From Tubulanus polymorphus (Eukaryota > Nemertea > Palaeonemertea > Tubulaniformes > Tubulanidae): 64,000 bases of DNA. Position 1 is the stretch's first letter. Each line of letters begins with the position of its first letter. Shown here piece after piece: positions 1 through 13,700 of this stretch. Made by a program: the position numbers and the translations under genes. Location: assembly GCF_964204645.1 (NCBI RefSeq), contig NC_134026.1, forward strand, positions 6,510,001 to 6,574,000. The letters run 5' to 3'. The notes under the pieces are model-generated. The model saw only the letters and a program-made list of their open reading frames with translations, had not been told where the DNA came from and searched no databases.

Positions 1-949
1 GTTTATAAGTGATAAGCGAAATGTCAATAGTTCAAATATTTGCTTTAAAATACCTCTTTAATACATATCTTGTCCCAGATATCAACCAATGCACTTTTCC
101 ATGTACAGTCACATTTTGTTTTTGGATTTGGTTTCTGTGAACAGTTATCCGATCTAACTCTAGTCCAATAATCGAATATGCTTGTGCCGGTGTTCGCACT
201 GGCTACGAAAACCAGCTCCCATTTGTTGTGTCCATCTAAACCTAAAGGGAATATTCATTGCAATATGTCATCTAAAACTAACCACAAATAAAGAATAATT
301 GGACACTGACTATATAAGCATGGGTGGGGCCATGAAAAGTGGAAAAGGAAGGGCATTTCTCGCATAAAGCCGGTGGCCACAAGTCGGGTCCCTACCCTCA
401 GTGATAGAAATTTTTGAGGAAATACATACGAAAAGATACAATTTTCGAGTGGATGGGTATCAAATTTGCAGGTTTTGATAGGGCGGCAACCGCAATGGGA
501 AGGCCGGTTTCTAGAACCCCGAAATTACGTATATAAGCCGGGCGTAGGTCGGTCATCCGACGCGATGCGATCGATCGCCACGTTGCATCGCTAGTAAGTC
601 GGTTTCGATCCGCGATTCTGGTTGTCACGTGGTAGCTAAAAATGGCACCAAACCACGCAAAGATAGAGAGTTTCGAATTCCTGACTATTGCAAGGGAAAA
701 TTCGGTTTCTAACACTCGGAACGAACATAACAACTCGCGTGTTGCTTTCTTCTGCATTGTCAATCCCCATCGACCAGGAGTTCCATTCCATTATTGATAG
801 GCTATGTAGTAGTAGTCTTGACTTGAAGCTAGAATTCTGGTCTTTATGGGCAAAGCAGCATGAATACAAATGGAGGAGATTAAATTCTCGGAAAGAACTT
901 TTAAGATTCCTTCAGAAAAATTATTTCAAAACGCATCTCATTACCAATG

Positions 950-1050
950 TGGGTTCGAATCCCAGCGCATCGCTCCCGGTTGCAAGAGCGCGTAGGTCGT
1001 TTGATTGCAAGCCGTCGCAAGGCCAACCTACGCCCGCATTTAAAGGGTAG
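950..1050 (+). repeat. tRNA-like SINE fragment
   Basis: The sequence GTGGGTTCGAATCCCA near 950 matches a pol III B box (GGTTCGANNCC). The A box is not clear, so this is probably a degraded SINE head. Confidence 0.35.
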
Positions 1051-2282
1051 AACAGGCATGTACAGCGCGCATACTGACCTGTTGAATAAGTGAATGGAGC
1101 AATATAATCATTCACAAAACATTTGATGAAGTCAGCCGCCATTTCGGAAATCTTGTTCTTATTTGCATAACACTGGCTGCTGGTAATAACTGAAATAGAT
1201 AGGTTGATTGTCATTTCAAGTTTTCTGTGTAACATTCTACATAATAACATGTAATGTCTCATTTCAATTTGTTCTGGAATAAAGGGTAGGTAAAATATCA
1301 TAACAGTATATACATAAATCAACATCAAAGTGTCGTGTGTCTTACCTGTCACCGCACAAAATAAGACTCCCAGAGATAACAGAATCTTGTGGCTCTGCAT
1401 TTTACACGTATCAACTAAAATGATCCAATAAACCTCTTGATTAATGAATGAACTGAAGCGTCCTGAGGACATATTTATTTTCCAAAAAAATTTTGATTAA
1501 TATATCATGTCCCCGGGACGCTTCCGTACGAATATGTTTTTAATGATTAATGAAAATCTGTCGTGTAATAGGTCTATTGTATATCGAATAACTGATATCC
1601 TGGATCCAGTTCCTCCAGCCAAATATCAACTCAGCGAGACCCTGTATCAACTGTCCTACCTGACGGATAAACTGTTCAATTCTCAGCGTAGAAGACGCAA
1701 TGAATGATATCTGACATTTATCATTTCAACAGTTTCTGGATTTTTCTAATTCCCAGCGTCAGAGAAACAGTAATGAAAAGAATGTAATGATACGTGTTAT
1801 TTTCTTTTTCATGTTTCGTTACTGTTTCTACGAAGATATGATGTAGATATATCCTGAATTTGAATAAAATCAAATGCAGGATCGTTCATATCGATTGTCT
1901 TACCTTTCAAATATTAAGTTTCGACGGTTCACGAACGTTGAAATAGTTTCTTTTACTGAATGTCAACACTCCGATCAATTCATACACTTTAATATCCACC
2001 TCGGTGAACCAGACGATGATAAGATTCATTGTTTACTTATTTTATTTACTTTACCGTTTGTTTTGATTGCGAAGAAAGTTCGTTTGAACTTTTTGCGCGT
2101 GTTTGTGCAAAATATTGATTTTCCCCTTGAACAGTGAACCGGCGAGAATTCATGAGAACAAAAACAACTTTCTTTTCGTCATATTTGCAGATAATTTTAT
2201 TCATATAAAAAATTACGATGCTGTGATGCGTGTAATATAGAATAAATTCTGATGGATCCTCAGAAGAAACCGATCAGTTCCA

Positions 2283-2319
2283 CCTTGGAGTAATCATTTG
2301 ACAAATGATTACTCCAAGG
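2283..2319. repeat. 37-bp perfect palindrome
   Basis: The arms CCTTGGAGTAATCATTTG and its exact reverse complement are separated by a single A. The outer 11 bp recur in a second palindrome at 37497-37524. Confidence 0.85.
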
Positions 2320-2578
2320 TTCCACCAATGTCCACCGATCAATTCAATTCGATTTATTTTGATTCCATGTAAAGTTATAAAATATAACATGATGGAATAT
2401 AATAAGGTGTATAAACGTCGATGAGTGAAAGCAAAGATCATTTAAATACCACAAATATGCGTTAATGCCTTCAACCAACGTCGATGCCTAAACACCGATC
2501 AGTTCCACAGTCATAAAAGACCGTAAACTTAATTGCGGCAGTTCGTTTTCAATAAATAACCCAGAACTATGATCAGGT

Positions 2579-2755
2579 CCAGTTGCGCAGACGTGACTTA
2601 AAACCAATTGTGGTCTCTAATCTGGAGACCGAAATTAAGTTGTTAGATAAGCAATAGGACCAAGATGGTCTTAGACTGGTCTTACTTGTTATGAGCTACG
2701 GAACTTAGATGGTCTTAGACAGATCTTAAATATAAGCCGTGACTTGTGAAACTGG
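2579..2755. mobile_element. MITE-like element, CCAGTTGC family, copy A
   Basis: The ends are imperfect inverted repeats: CCAGTTGCGCAGACGTGACT on the left, and on the right the complement of CCAGTTTCACAAGTCACGG. Copies with similar ends lie at 23859-24147 and about 40215-40450. Confidence 0.5.
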
Positions 2756-4465
2756 AGTGTTTCAGAGAACGACTTAAAGTTTCATTTCGTCATGATAACG
2801 CGAGACTTATGAGACTTAAAACGCCGACTGTAAGGCATGCAATTGTCCGAGGCCGCAAATTGGCGCGTTTAGGTCAACTGCGAGGTGACCATCAGCGCCA
2901 ACCGTAGTAGATTGCGCCAGTTGCACCTGGCAGAGGCAACGCAGAGCTGGCAGTTGCAAGGATGCCGTTTGTCGAAGGGTTTTTGTGTCGCTGTCGGTCG
3001 AATTACAGCCGTCTTTCAGGAAACCCAAAGTCGCTGGTAGAACCGTGGAATAGTCAGACTGATCACTCCTAGGTAGGACAGGCCACAAGTTGAATCATTC
3101 CATCAATGTATTCGAACTCATATTCTGTGTTTATCAAACGCGCTCGTGTCGGAAACGAGAGTGGAACCGTGTTAAAAGCGATCAACATTATCACATATAA
3201 TCCTCCCCGAGACCCCGATATGTAGAAAATTTCATTCTCGTAGTGAAAAAAGTAACAAGAAAAACTTTCATGGAATAGAAACGATATATCATTCTGATCG
3301 CTGGTACATTTGTCGACAGATGGCGCAACAGAGCAAGCGAAAGCATTCGTTAGAAAACAGCTGTTCACGAGGTGTGTTGTTTTGAGCTACGAGCAATTAT
3401 CATAGTAGTTTTGAGTTATGAATATGATATCATTGTGTTTACTGATTTCAACTTAATTGCAAATGTTGCCATGATTTTCTAGTTGTGCGATTGATGAAAA
3501 ATCATCTTTACTGATACTAATCCTTAAGTTTTTCGGTATATATATATATATATATAAAAAATTTGTTTTGTTTTTCGTATATTTACTAGATAACTAAAAT
3601 GAAGCTGCCATTACGGGCGATGTATAACATGCGTGCACTGAGGGAGTGCTCTGTCTTATATTCAACTGTAATCAACATTAAAAATTCAAATCTGCACATT
3701 CGGTACAAATACGTAAAACCATATAGAATATTGCCGACAACAACAACACGTTTATTCAGTCATAGAGCCTGGGCTTAGTTGGGCATCACCTTACAGCATT
3801 GCGCGAAAACCCACAATATAAATCTAAACATCTGCTATTGTTCTTTTCTTTTCTTCTGTTGTTCTTTCTTACGTTTCTACTTGTGGAATACATCCACCCA
3901 TCTTTGGAGTTTATTTGAAAGTTAGAAGTTTTGAGATTGACTTAAGAACCAAAATGACTGCAGACTGGTCACAAGTTGTAAGATTGGCCATAGAACCAAA
4001 TTGAATTTATACTGGTCTTAATTTGTGAGATTGCTTACAAAACTATTTGAGGGTCTTAGACTTGGTCTTAGCTTTACAACTGCAACTTGCCCCGGTGATG
4101 TTGACTAAAAGGACGGGCTGACACTAAGCGGATAGAGACCCATTTGAAAAATTGTGAAAAAATGATATCGCTGTCAAAACCGCGGTTAGTATCATCTTCT
4201 GATTGGCTGGGCTGGGGCTGGGGCGCTCCGAATGTCACGTTCATTCGACATAAACACAACAGCGGTGAATTAATGATATCGCGGATGTAACCCGGTGACT
4301 CCGGCGAGTATTTTCTTATTCATGCGATCATCTGGCGCTGTGGCGGCGTGTATACCAACCGTCGAGACGATACAAGGATATAAGATAAGCTAGACGCTTA
4401 TCGGATAAGAGGCGAATAACAGCTTATCAAATCAGCAGATACTACACGATTGCATAGAACTTTTA

Positions 4466-4723
4466 TCAATCACCGCAGCTATATTCCCCCTCGCTATTTT
4501 CATCTTCGTTCCCTTCGTCGCCATTTTCGATTTTGTCCTCGGAATTTGTTCCCGTCAGCATATTGTACAGGGATATATCGTTCATGCAGCCTTTGATAAA
4601 CTCCTCTTTCGTTAAGACACCGTCAGAGTTTGTGTCCATCTTTTGGAAAATTGATCGAGCGCGGTTGTCCGGCGGGAGATCGCTTTGTATTTCACCTTCA
4701 TCGTCAACCATTAGATAAATAGC
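4466..4723 (-). CDS. Calcium sensor exon 4 (EF-hand 4, acidic tail, stop)
   Basis: The acceptor is TTTGCAG. The exon encodes 85 residues and a TAG/TAA-type stop at its 3' end. After the EF4 loop (residues 160-171) comes a family-like segment, then about 26 residues rich in Glu, Asp, Asn and Ser, ending YSCGD. The loop between EF3 and EF4 ([13 protein letters not shown]) is shorter than in vertebrate hippocalcin. Confidence 0.9.
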   Translation of the reverse strand, partial: AIYLMVDDEGEIQSDLPPDNRARSIFQKMDTNSDGVLTKEEFIKGCMNDISLYNMLTGTNSEDKIENGDEGNEDENSEGEYSCGD

Positions 4724-7700
4724 CTGCAAATATAAATAATGATAGAATATTCAGGATCTAGTAACAAATGAACTCATTTCAATCCCCCCTCCCGAACTGA
4801 GGGCAGGGTCCTGATCATGGAAGCATGTGTTGCGCTGATAATGTTCTCACCGACAGTGCAAGGGAAAATTTGTTTTTGGTATCTTTTTGCAAGTCATACG
4901 AATTATTTATGTTTGAATAGACTATCTATATTTTCAGCTTCAGAGTTAACGAGATTAAGACATCACTTTCGGTTGGTCTGGAAGGTCTTTATACGCGAGA
5001 ACGTCGTATAGGTACAGGATTCTAGTGTTATAGATGTTTAGTGGATGGAATATACATATATACATATATACATATATATATACTTGTATAATATATGACC
5101 GGTACTTTCTCTGGTGATTAGAAGCAATGATGCAACTACACGTTGCCTACATTGATTGGTTTATAGCTCGATCTATCTCGGTAAAGGTGCAGTAGTTACT
5201 GTATTTATTAAATGTTCACACATCGATCCGAGACAACCAGCTTTTATATTATACCACGGATATATCACGATTTTCCGGAATAACCGCGAGATTTTTTTAT
5301 AGGGCTTCTTGCTCTGGTTAAGGGGCCGGCTAGAACTCATTAAGATACGTTGATTAGACGGCGAATTGATTTACTCGGAAAAGTGAGAAAATATGTTCTA
5401 AAGTCGTCGCCCGCAGACGAGAGCATTTTGTGCTGCGCGAAGTTTGGACGCATTTAGCCAAGAATGGCTCGCATACCACGGGCTCGTATCCCATTTGTAG
5501 ATTAATGTTAAAACGATGATAAATCTATTTGAATATAAAGGAATTTTTCTGTTATTACTACATCGGGATTGAGGGTCTAGCAAGGGGAAAATATGATTTT
5601 ATTGATTCAAGTATCCCCATATCATACAAAAAGTAATAGTCATGTAATAAATCAACGTTGTTCTATTCTGAAATTAATACGAGGTCTAAAGATACATTTT
5701 TCAGACTAGGGAAATCTCTTAAGCGACCTGGCAGGCCATTGTGTCACTCCCCTTACAAATACTCGTTTCTCCATTGACTTGACTTGATATGTTGTACCCA
5801 ATGAAAACTACTATATACATTAGCATTGAAAGCTCGCAATTTTTAATAAAATCAGTTAATCTACACAGTATAACCAATCTTCATGTTTACTGATTTGACA
5901 CCTAGGTTATTTATCAACACGGCCAATCGACAACTTCTCTATCATATGGATTTTACATAAAAATTGAAGTGAAATAGTCTGACCGAAGCCGCGCATTGAG
6001 AAACTATAGGTATCTGTTAAGTCTTTTTTCTTTTGACTGAATTATTGGTCCCTTTCGTGAATATAACACGATACAATCTAACATACAATAAGGGCTTTAT
6101 CGACTCATTGAGCGTGAGAATGCTTACGGGAAAAATGCGCCTCCGATCGAATCCGACGAACCGACGACGGAAATCTTTCATTTAATGAAGCTTGTCTTAG
6201 ATTTCCGTTAACAAATTTTCCTCTTATCTCGAGACGTCCCTCGGAGTTTCGATGGCGCGCGCGCGGCGAGGAGATTGACAAATCAAATCTAGACGCAAAC
6301 ACGGCAGACAAACCGATTTTATTGATTCGTTCCAGATAAACTACTGTCGTCAGTTCCAATAGACAGATCTCTCAATAACCCCCTAACTCATCACGTGACA
6401 ACGCCAAGTTAAAGGTCAAACACGCCGATGAATCCCCAAAATTTGTAAATCTACGTCTCATCTTTGTTCCTATTTTCAAGGCAAGACCCACCTGGCTATG
6501 GTCTTATGAAGAGAGTGCGAAACGTCGAGTCCATTTAGAATTTTCATTTAATTGATAGATTTCGTTCTTAATGTTTTCTTTTGTTTGTTTTAGTGGATTT
6601 TAAACTTATTGACTATTGTTTCCTATTCTACGCGTCGGGTGTACGGGCTATTCTACTAGTAAGGTAAGTTCAAAGTTCAAATTTATTTCACGGTAAGTAT
6701 ATGACAGGCTATATACTAAGATTAATGGAGAATAAAAAACAATAAAATTAACAATATTTTCAACACGCACAATTATGAAAAGAGAGAAAGAAAAGCAGCT
6801 TTCTATGTGGGCCTCAAGGCCACTGTTGCGAGTACCCAGTAAAAGAAAGGAATGGAAAAAGATTGAGAAAAAAGAATTGATAAATTTCGTAACTTTAAGG
6901 AGAGTGTATAGGCATGGGCGTTTAAACTAGATTAACTCTAGTTAATACGTCCATGGTATGAATAAGCAAGAAAGTTCAGAAGCCGGAACAATTATAACAA
7001 TCATGGGTCATTACATTGATGGATATCATTGTTGGCGTAGGTGAGATAGAATCTATTACGTTTTACGGCAAGTTTCGGCAAAACAAACTATGACGTCACG
7101 TTGACCGCACTTTACACGAGTTACTGTGACTGATGACAGACGATAATGACGTCAGACATTCTCAGCTTTACCTTGATAATTTCACTCATTTCTTCCTCTT
7201 CGATTGCGCCGTTTCTATCGATATCGTAAAGTCTAAACGCCAGATCGAGCTTCTCTTCGGGTTTGCCGTCTTGCGTTATACTGATCGCCTGTAAAAGAAT
7301 ATTCTACACACATTCTATCAAAAATGGAGAATCATAAGCAAGGTATCACACGGAAAGGAAGGCTGGCCTTGGATATCGATGTACGGGCTCAATTTTCCGT
7401 GCTATTACGAACTTGTAATGGATATGATCATTCGAGGTAAAATTGTGTATTCTATAATCAAATATCCATCGTGGATAGCAATCCAGATTGCAGCATTCGG
7501 CTGACGTAAGTTTTTCTGTCTGTCCCTCAGCCCCGTTATCTCAAAATGGGAACAATCGACACTTTCAACGATTTCCAGCCGAGCCTGTTTGTTGTATAAT
7601 AAAGTCACGTCTGCGAAGCCCTGTAGCCGCAGATACAGATAATGAAACTTACGAATGATTAAGACTCGCCCCCCGCATTCCCCCCCCCCCCCGAGTTGAC

Positions 7701-10700
7701 GAGTGAAAGTCGTATCTTGTAACAATCGCGGTAAACAGTCGACGACGTGAGCTGAGTTCTTAAAGTCTTAAAGCCAACACGTTGATGTTTTCGGCTATTA
7801 TTTTATGGTGTAACTCAGTGGTTTATCGCTCGGTTAAGACGGAAATGTTTATCTACACTAACGATGGCCGGTGAAGCTATGGAATACGTGGTTAGTTTTG
7901 ATTATATGTAATGTCTCGGTCTGAGACGATGGACTCGGATTGCATGCGAGGGACGAACTGTGTTGGCAGTTTATAATGCACCTTGAGAACGTCCCTCAGC
8001 GCGCATCCGTTCGCCTTAAAACAACAAGATGATATTGAATATAAAAAATGCAATAGCACCGCAACCGAAGCATAAATGCTCAGTGTTGTGACTATAATAT
8101 AGAGAATCATACAGCATTAAGAATAAAAAGTCCGAAATTGTCTCCGATAATGAATGATGTCCAATGAGTATGTCCAAGTTATCTTCGTAACATCCTCCGT
8201 GGCAAGGATTCGGACCTGATGGCAAGTGCCGTGGCAGTGAAACCAGGTTCGAATCCCGATTTCTTCATAAGGAATACATTACTGAATCTTCATAAGGAAT
8301 ACATTCCTGATGATGACTCTTAGGATAAAGTCGAAACGTTGTTTAAAATATTGTGGCTTAATATTTCGGACTCTTTTCTCAGTCTGCAGGTATTTATGTT
8401 ATTGCAATAACAGCATCTCGCGTGGTCCTACCAATAAGAATTCTTTGAAGTCGATTTTTCCACTGTTATCTACATCGAACGTTCTGAACAGGTGGTTATA
8501 GAACGACTTCGCTTTTCCGTCAGGAAATAACTGAGCGTAGATCTCCAAGAATTTCCCCCTGGTTATTTCACCTTCCGGACAGTCACGCTGTTAAAGAAAA
8601 GAAGAAAATCAACGTTATGGATTTCGCAGTTATGGATTTCGCATAGAATTATGATACTGTCTTATTTCAGCTTAGGTAAAAATTTACATTAATAACAAAG
8701 TTTTATTTATCAAACAACGAAAATACCGCCATGTGCCACTGATTCAGATAGAAGGACTAATATTTGCAATATTGAAATGAGAGAAATAAGTGCATATCGA
8801 TAGAGAAGTTGAAACACAGTCATATCGCCCAAGGGATCTATACCTGTGCGAAAAAGTCTTAGAAATATCCATGATTCTAAGTGAAATTACTAACTTTGAT
8901 TGTTATACTATTATTATCATAGTCATGGGTTGGGTTTGTTTCTTTAAATAACAATATATTGATAGCAAAAATTCATGCAATATTTCATAAAGTAATATGT
9001 CTATAATTCAAAAGACAGATGCATATTTATATGTGATCGTGTTCTGTAATGTGACCTTTGAAATAAGGAATTCTCATAAAATATGAGAGGTCAGTTTTTC
9101 AAATACAAATCGTGTGTTAGTCCCACAGAAAAGTGACTGTCTGGTAATTCAATTTAAGAAAGACCCACAATTATGAGGGTTAACTAAGATAGTGTTGAAG
9201 TTTCGAGCTGATTCTATGAGCCATTTACAAAACTAAATTAGTAGCGACGTTTAGACTAAATTCTAAAAGGCATTTTCAAAACTAAAAGAGTAGTGACGTT
9301 TAGACGCAATTCTATGAGCCATCTTCAAAACTAAAAGAGTATGGATGTTTTGACTTCGATGAGTTGTATACTTATAATTGTGAAAATGGTTCATAGAATT
9401 AAGTCGAAATATCAATGCACTCTTAGTTCTTTTCTTCGTGGTTTTCTTCGTTTGTGATCTAAACCTGCCACGGGTTTGTCAATACTAGCGATCACGGTTG
9501 ACTCATAATTCAAATACGTAATAAAAACGGTTATGAAGCGACTGAAGATGGAAGTTATTATTACAACCGCGTAATACATTTCGCCCTAAACGCGCAAATT
9601 TATTTGACTTCAAATTGCTCATGATTTCGCACGATATCGTAGCGCATTTCAGACTCGTTCTATACGACAAATCAATCTTCGCCATGCCGCCACCATGTTC
9701 ATCTATTTTACCAATACATAATGCACTCGAATTTCATAAATCAGAAATTGTGTACACTGTCATTAACAGAATTCAGTTCCTGCAAATTTTCAACCGGCAA
9801 AAATCCACACAAAACTAATAGCGTAAATTTCATATTAGACTGTGTATATTTATATAAGCATCATCGCCATGGTTACGTATCCTCTTTTCCCCGGGTTTAC
9901 ATTCCGAAATTGTCCGTCGCAAATAGAAACGGCTTTGTTTTCATCCACGTTTGTCCGTGTTCCGCGTTTCCTGTTCATTTCCCGGCTATCTGCTTTTGTC
10001 AACAGCCGACGCGGACCCGGCCGCAATCCGTACAAATCGAGGAACAAATACTAATGTCATTCGAACCCCGGCACCGGATGTGATTCGCTTCGTAGGAAAT
10101 AATTAGGGTTTTATCCGTGAAGTTTTATCGAATAAACCGCTGCGATTAGGAAATTATGTCCGCAGTTTTTCCCCGACAGATTTCTTTTATAAGAATTATT
10201 CCAGATTCCGCGGTCAATTAAGACGGTTTTCTCTGCTCGTAAAACGGAGGAACTCAAACGTGACTCTGTTTCTGATTGCTTTTTTTCAAACTAGGAACGG
10301 TTTTCGAGTGCTATAAGGTCGATCGGGTTCCCAGAGTTGAGTTGGTATTTTTCTTCGCTGTTCAGAGCCTTTGATTTTTGTTACGTAATGAGCTATGAAT
10401 CGAAGAACTGAACCGGGATCTGCATTGTGGTGGAACTGGGTCCTGCACATCGGAACTGGGCCCTGCACTGCGGAACTGGGCCCTGCACTGTGGAACTGGG
10501 CCCTGCACTGTGGAACTGGGCCCTGCACTGTGGAACTGGGTCCTGCACTGTGGAACTGGGTCCTGCACTGTGGAACTGCGTCCTGCACTGTGGAACTGGG
10601 CCCTGCACTGTGGAACTGGGATCTGGTTATAGATTCCCCTGATCCCCTTCTCATTTCCACGATTTTAAATCATTGTATTTTCACCAGATATTTCGCGTCA

Positions 10701-13700
10701 ATTTGAACGTAATCAATTCGCATGAAAATACCTTGAACTGAAAATTAAAAAGACCTCGTGATTGGCGCCTGGTGAGTGGTGCGTTGTGCGTGGTAGCACG
10801 CAACAATTTACATGCGCGAGGAACATTTGCGTTGTCTCCTTTGAAATCTGCACGGCTTATATTTGACAGTTCTCTGCGGTTTGACGCGCGCTGCATGCAA
10901 CCCAGGCATCTATATTAAACCTCCCGATTAAAAAAATCTTGCGGCTTCGAGGGACAGTGAATATTATATGCTGACATAAGGTGAATTTAGTTGATTTAGT
11001 AAACAGCATTTTCAGACGATGCTACAAACAAAAAATACATCTACGCGGCATCTTGAGAAAAAATAAACAACACACGAAAAATAATCGATAATTTTTTGCC
11101 CCGAAGATTTATGATCCTTTTGATTTTCGAAATGATTTTAGATGCGATTTCTTTCTATAGTTTCTTTTCATCCTACGCAGACACACTCTAAATATATACA
11201 TATACACGCGTTTAATACATACGCCTTGAAGGGAGTTATATCTTAGCGATATTGATCACTTTTTAAAACAAAACAGCCGACGCCTTCAGTATATTGTAAA
11301 TCGTTCGTCTTGTCGTTCACAGTCTTACACCGCGCTGTGTGTGAGTGTGCGTATAGATTTTTGAAAACAGGAAACTTTTCAATGAGAATTTCGTACTCGT
11401 GGGAAATAACCAGGGAATGTCACTTTTGACTTTTCATCTTATATATGACGCCGTCTGCAAATATTAGTTTTCAGCTATGCGTGACGTCATAGTTCGTCAA
11501 GTGTAAGGGGCCATATCTGAAGTGAAATTTCATTGAATGCCATGGCGGCCAATATATGTCATATCCGTGCTTAAACACTAAAATAATCGGGGCGACGTAT
11601 TGACGATGCATCAGACGGTTAACTGAAGTTGAACGTCGCGGTTGGCGGTCAATGTGACGTGTATGTGGTCAACACGTGTGACGTCAGCGAAAATAGTGTA
11701 TATTCAGGACCTCGTGACGTCATACGGTGTACTGTTTCTTTTTTAGATGACAAAATAGACTAGAATAAATCATATGGTGCTTTATGTCACACTGTCGAGG
11801 TCTCAGGTTCCAGCCACCCGACTGAATCCTTCATGGTATAAAACATATCAAGTCCCTTGTAATATCTAGTTCTGATACGTAACTGGTTTTACATCTGGGG
11901 AGCCTTTCATTCGAGAATCAAAGATCACTAACTGTCCGATGAGGCTTTTTATCGGAACCGAAATGAGAACTTAAGAATCTGCAGTAAATTTCTACTACGA
12001 CGTGTGTCAGACGATATTGTATCGTCGATGAAAGTGGTTTTATGGTGTCACATTCTCGACTGTAACATGAAGTAGTGTTGATGTGGTGTGAGGGATCGCT
12101 ATAACCCGGTTATCCATAGTGGATCGAGACGTCGTAATAACGCAATCTTGTCGTATGAATGAAGCTGATTCAAATCGCGCGTATACGATCCAAAAAACGT
12201 CATCTACTGCGCATTATTGCAACGAGTCCCTCCTTAAGTGAGCGCACCGAAAAGTAAATGGCGATTCATCGCATTGGAAACGTATTTAGGTCCGTTAACC
12301 ATCGATGAGACACTCTACGTCCGTGTTGTGAAGATGATATAAAATCCCGCACTAGTTTGCAATGTTTTCTTGATTTCACGATTCAGAACATTAATCAAAC
12401 ATGATATCAACACTCCTAAAATACCCATTTTACGAAGTGTGAATGTGATAATCGGTTAATACTCGGTGTAAATTTCTCTTCGTGTTTAAGTCCCGCAGTT
12501 TCCTGTGCGATAGTAATTAATTTTTCCGCGAAGAATATGAATGAAGTCCTATGAACGTTTGGGCACCCCATTGTTAATTGCAGGACCCATGTCGATATTA
12601 ATTCTAGCTCAGGGGTTCATTGAATTGAGTTAGCCCCCGAGTTTAAGTTGATACCTGTTGGACCCTGTAGATAATAATTTCGAAACTCACCAGAAAACTC
12701 ACCAGATTCATGAATGTTCATTAATTCATGAATGTTCATTAAGATCGAATTTGAGTTTTCTCAGAAATCGTATATTTTCAACTTTATCACTAGGCCATGA
12801 TTGCTGTATTTTTCATTTTCACAAATTGTCAATTTTAAGAACATCTATACCAAAGGTATTCTGTATCGTCAGTCCAGTTCATTCACAATCGCACCAGTAT
12901 ACACTCATCAGTACTCACTGGTATCTGCCCCGATGCATTTCATATTTAGAGACTCGAAATAATATAATGATCAGAAATTCTATTGGAAAATAGAATTAGC
13001 GTGTCCCTAGGGGGCATATCCAGCGTGGAATATGCGGCTAGTGATACGCAAGGCGATGGTTGACTGTACTCGAGTTTGAGCTCCTGGAACTGCAATGAGC
13101 AGAGTTTGAATAATGAAAACTAGTAAATACAGTTGATAAATTTATTTCCGTGTCTCGAAACTCGTGCGACGAGTTTGGTCACTAAAATGTTGCCAATTCA
13201 GAAAACATGTGTTGCTTCACCAGTCGAAAAGCAGTCTTAGATATCGTAAGACTCGTCCTAAGATGCTAGATTATACGTTCTTAGACTGGCTTTAAATCTA
13301 AGCCTAGCTGTGCAACTGGCTCCAAGCTCTCTAATAAGCTGTCAGTTATAAGATTAAGATTCATATAATTCTATATTTTTGAAGTCATTTTGTAATCGAG
13401 AGATCTAAGAAAGCATTGATCATTCGGGAGACGTGGTTTCAGGAATGGATTTTTTCCAGACCGCCAGGTGGTGGCATTGGCCAAGACGACGTGTCCTTTC
13501 CACTGTTAACACGTGTCGACGTGTTAACAAAACTCACGGGGTTCTGGAGCAAAAATCACGAGGTATTTGCTCCATGTTTGCCTCGGTAGAAGAGAAGATG
13601 CTCGTGCGCTCTGATCAAGCGAGCTAGATCAGAAATTCAATTAAAATTCTGTCTCGCAATGAAGCGAAGATGTAATTAAGTTGATTTTGAAAGAATTTGC

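Larger units (their letters stand above)
1..4465. other. Intergenic, no gene supported
   Basis: No ORF with family features was recognised. It contains a possible SINE piece with a tRNA B-box-like sequence (GGTTCGAATCC near 952), a 37-bp palindrome (2283-2319), an inverted-end element (2579-2755) and a diverged related repeat at about 3920-4090. Confidence 0.4.

Noticed and set aside
6495-6530. CTTATGAAGAG..GCGAAACGTCG as a hammerhead
   Set aside because: The G of the CTGATGA core is changed and the stem is poor; at most a decayed copy.
10286-10706. Overlapping repetitive ORFs on both strands
   Set aside because: They come from the 20-bp minisatellite; its period keeps several frames open.
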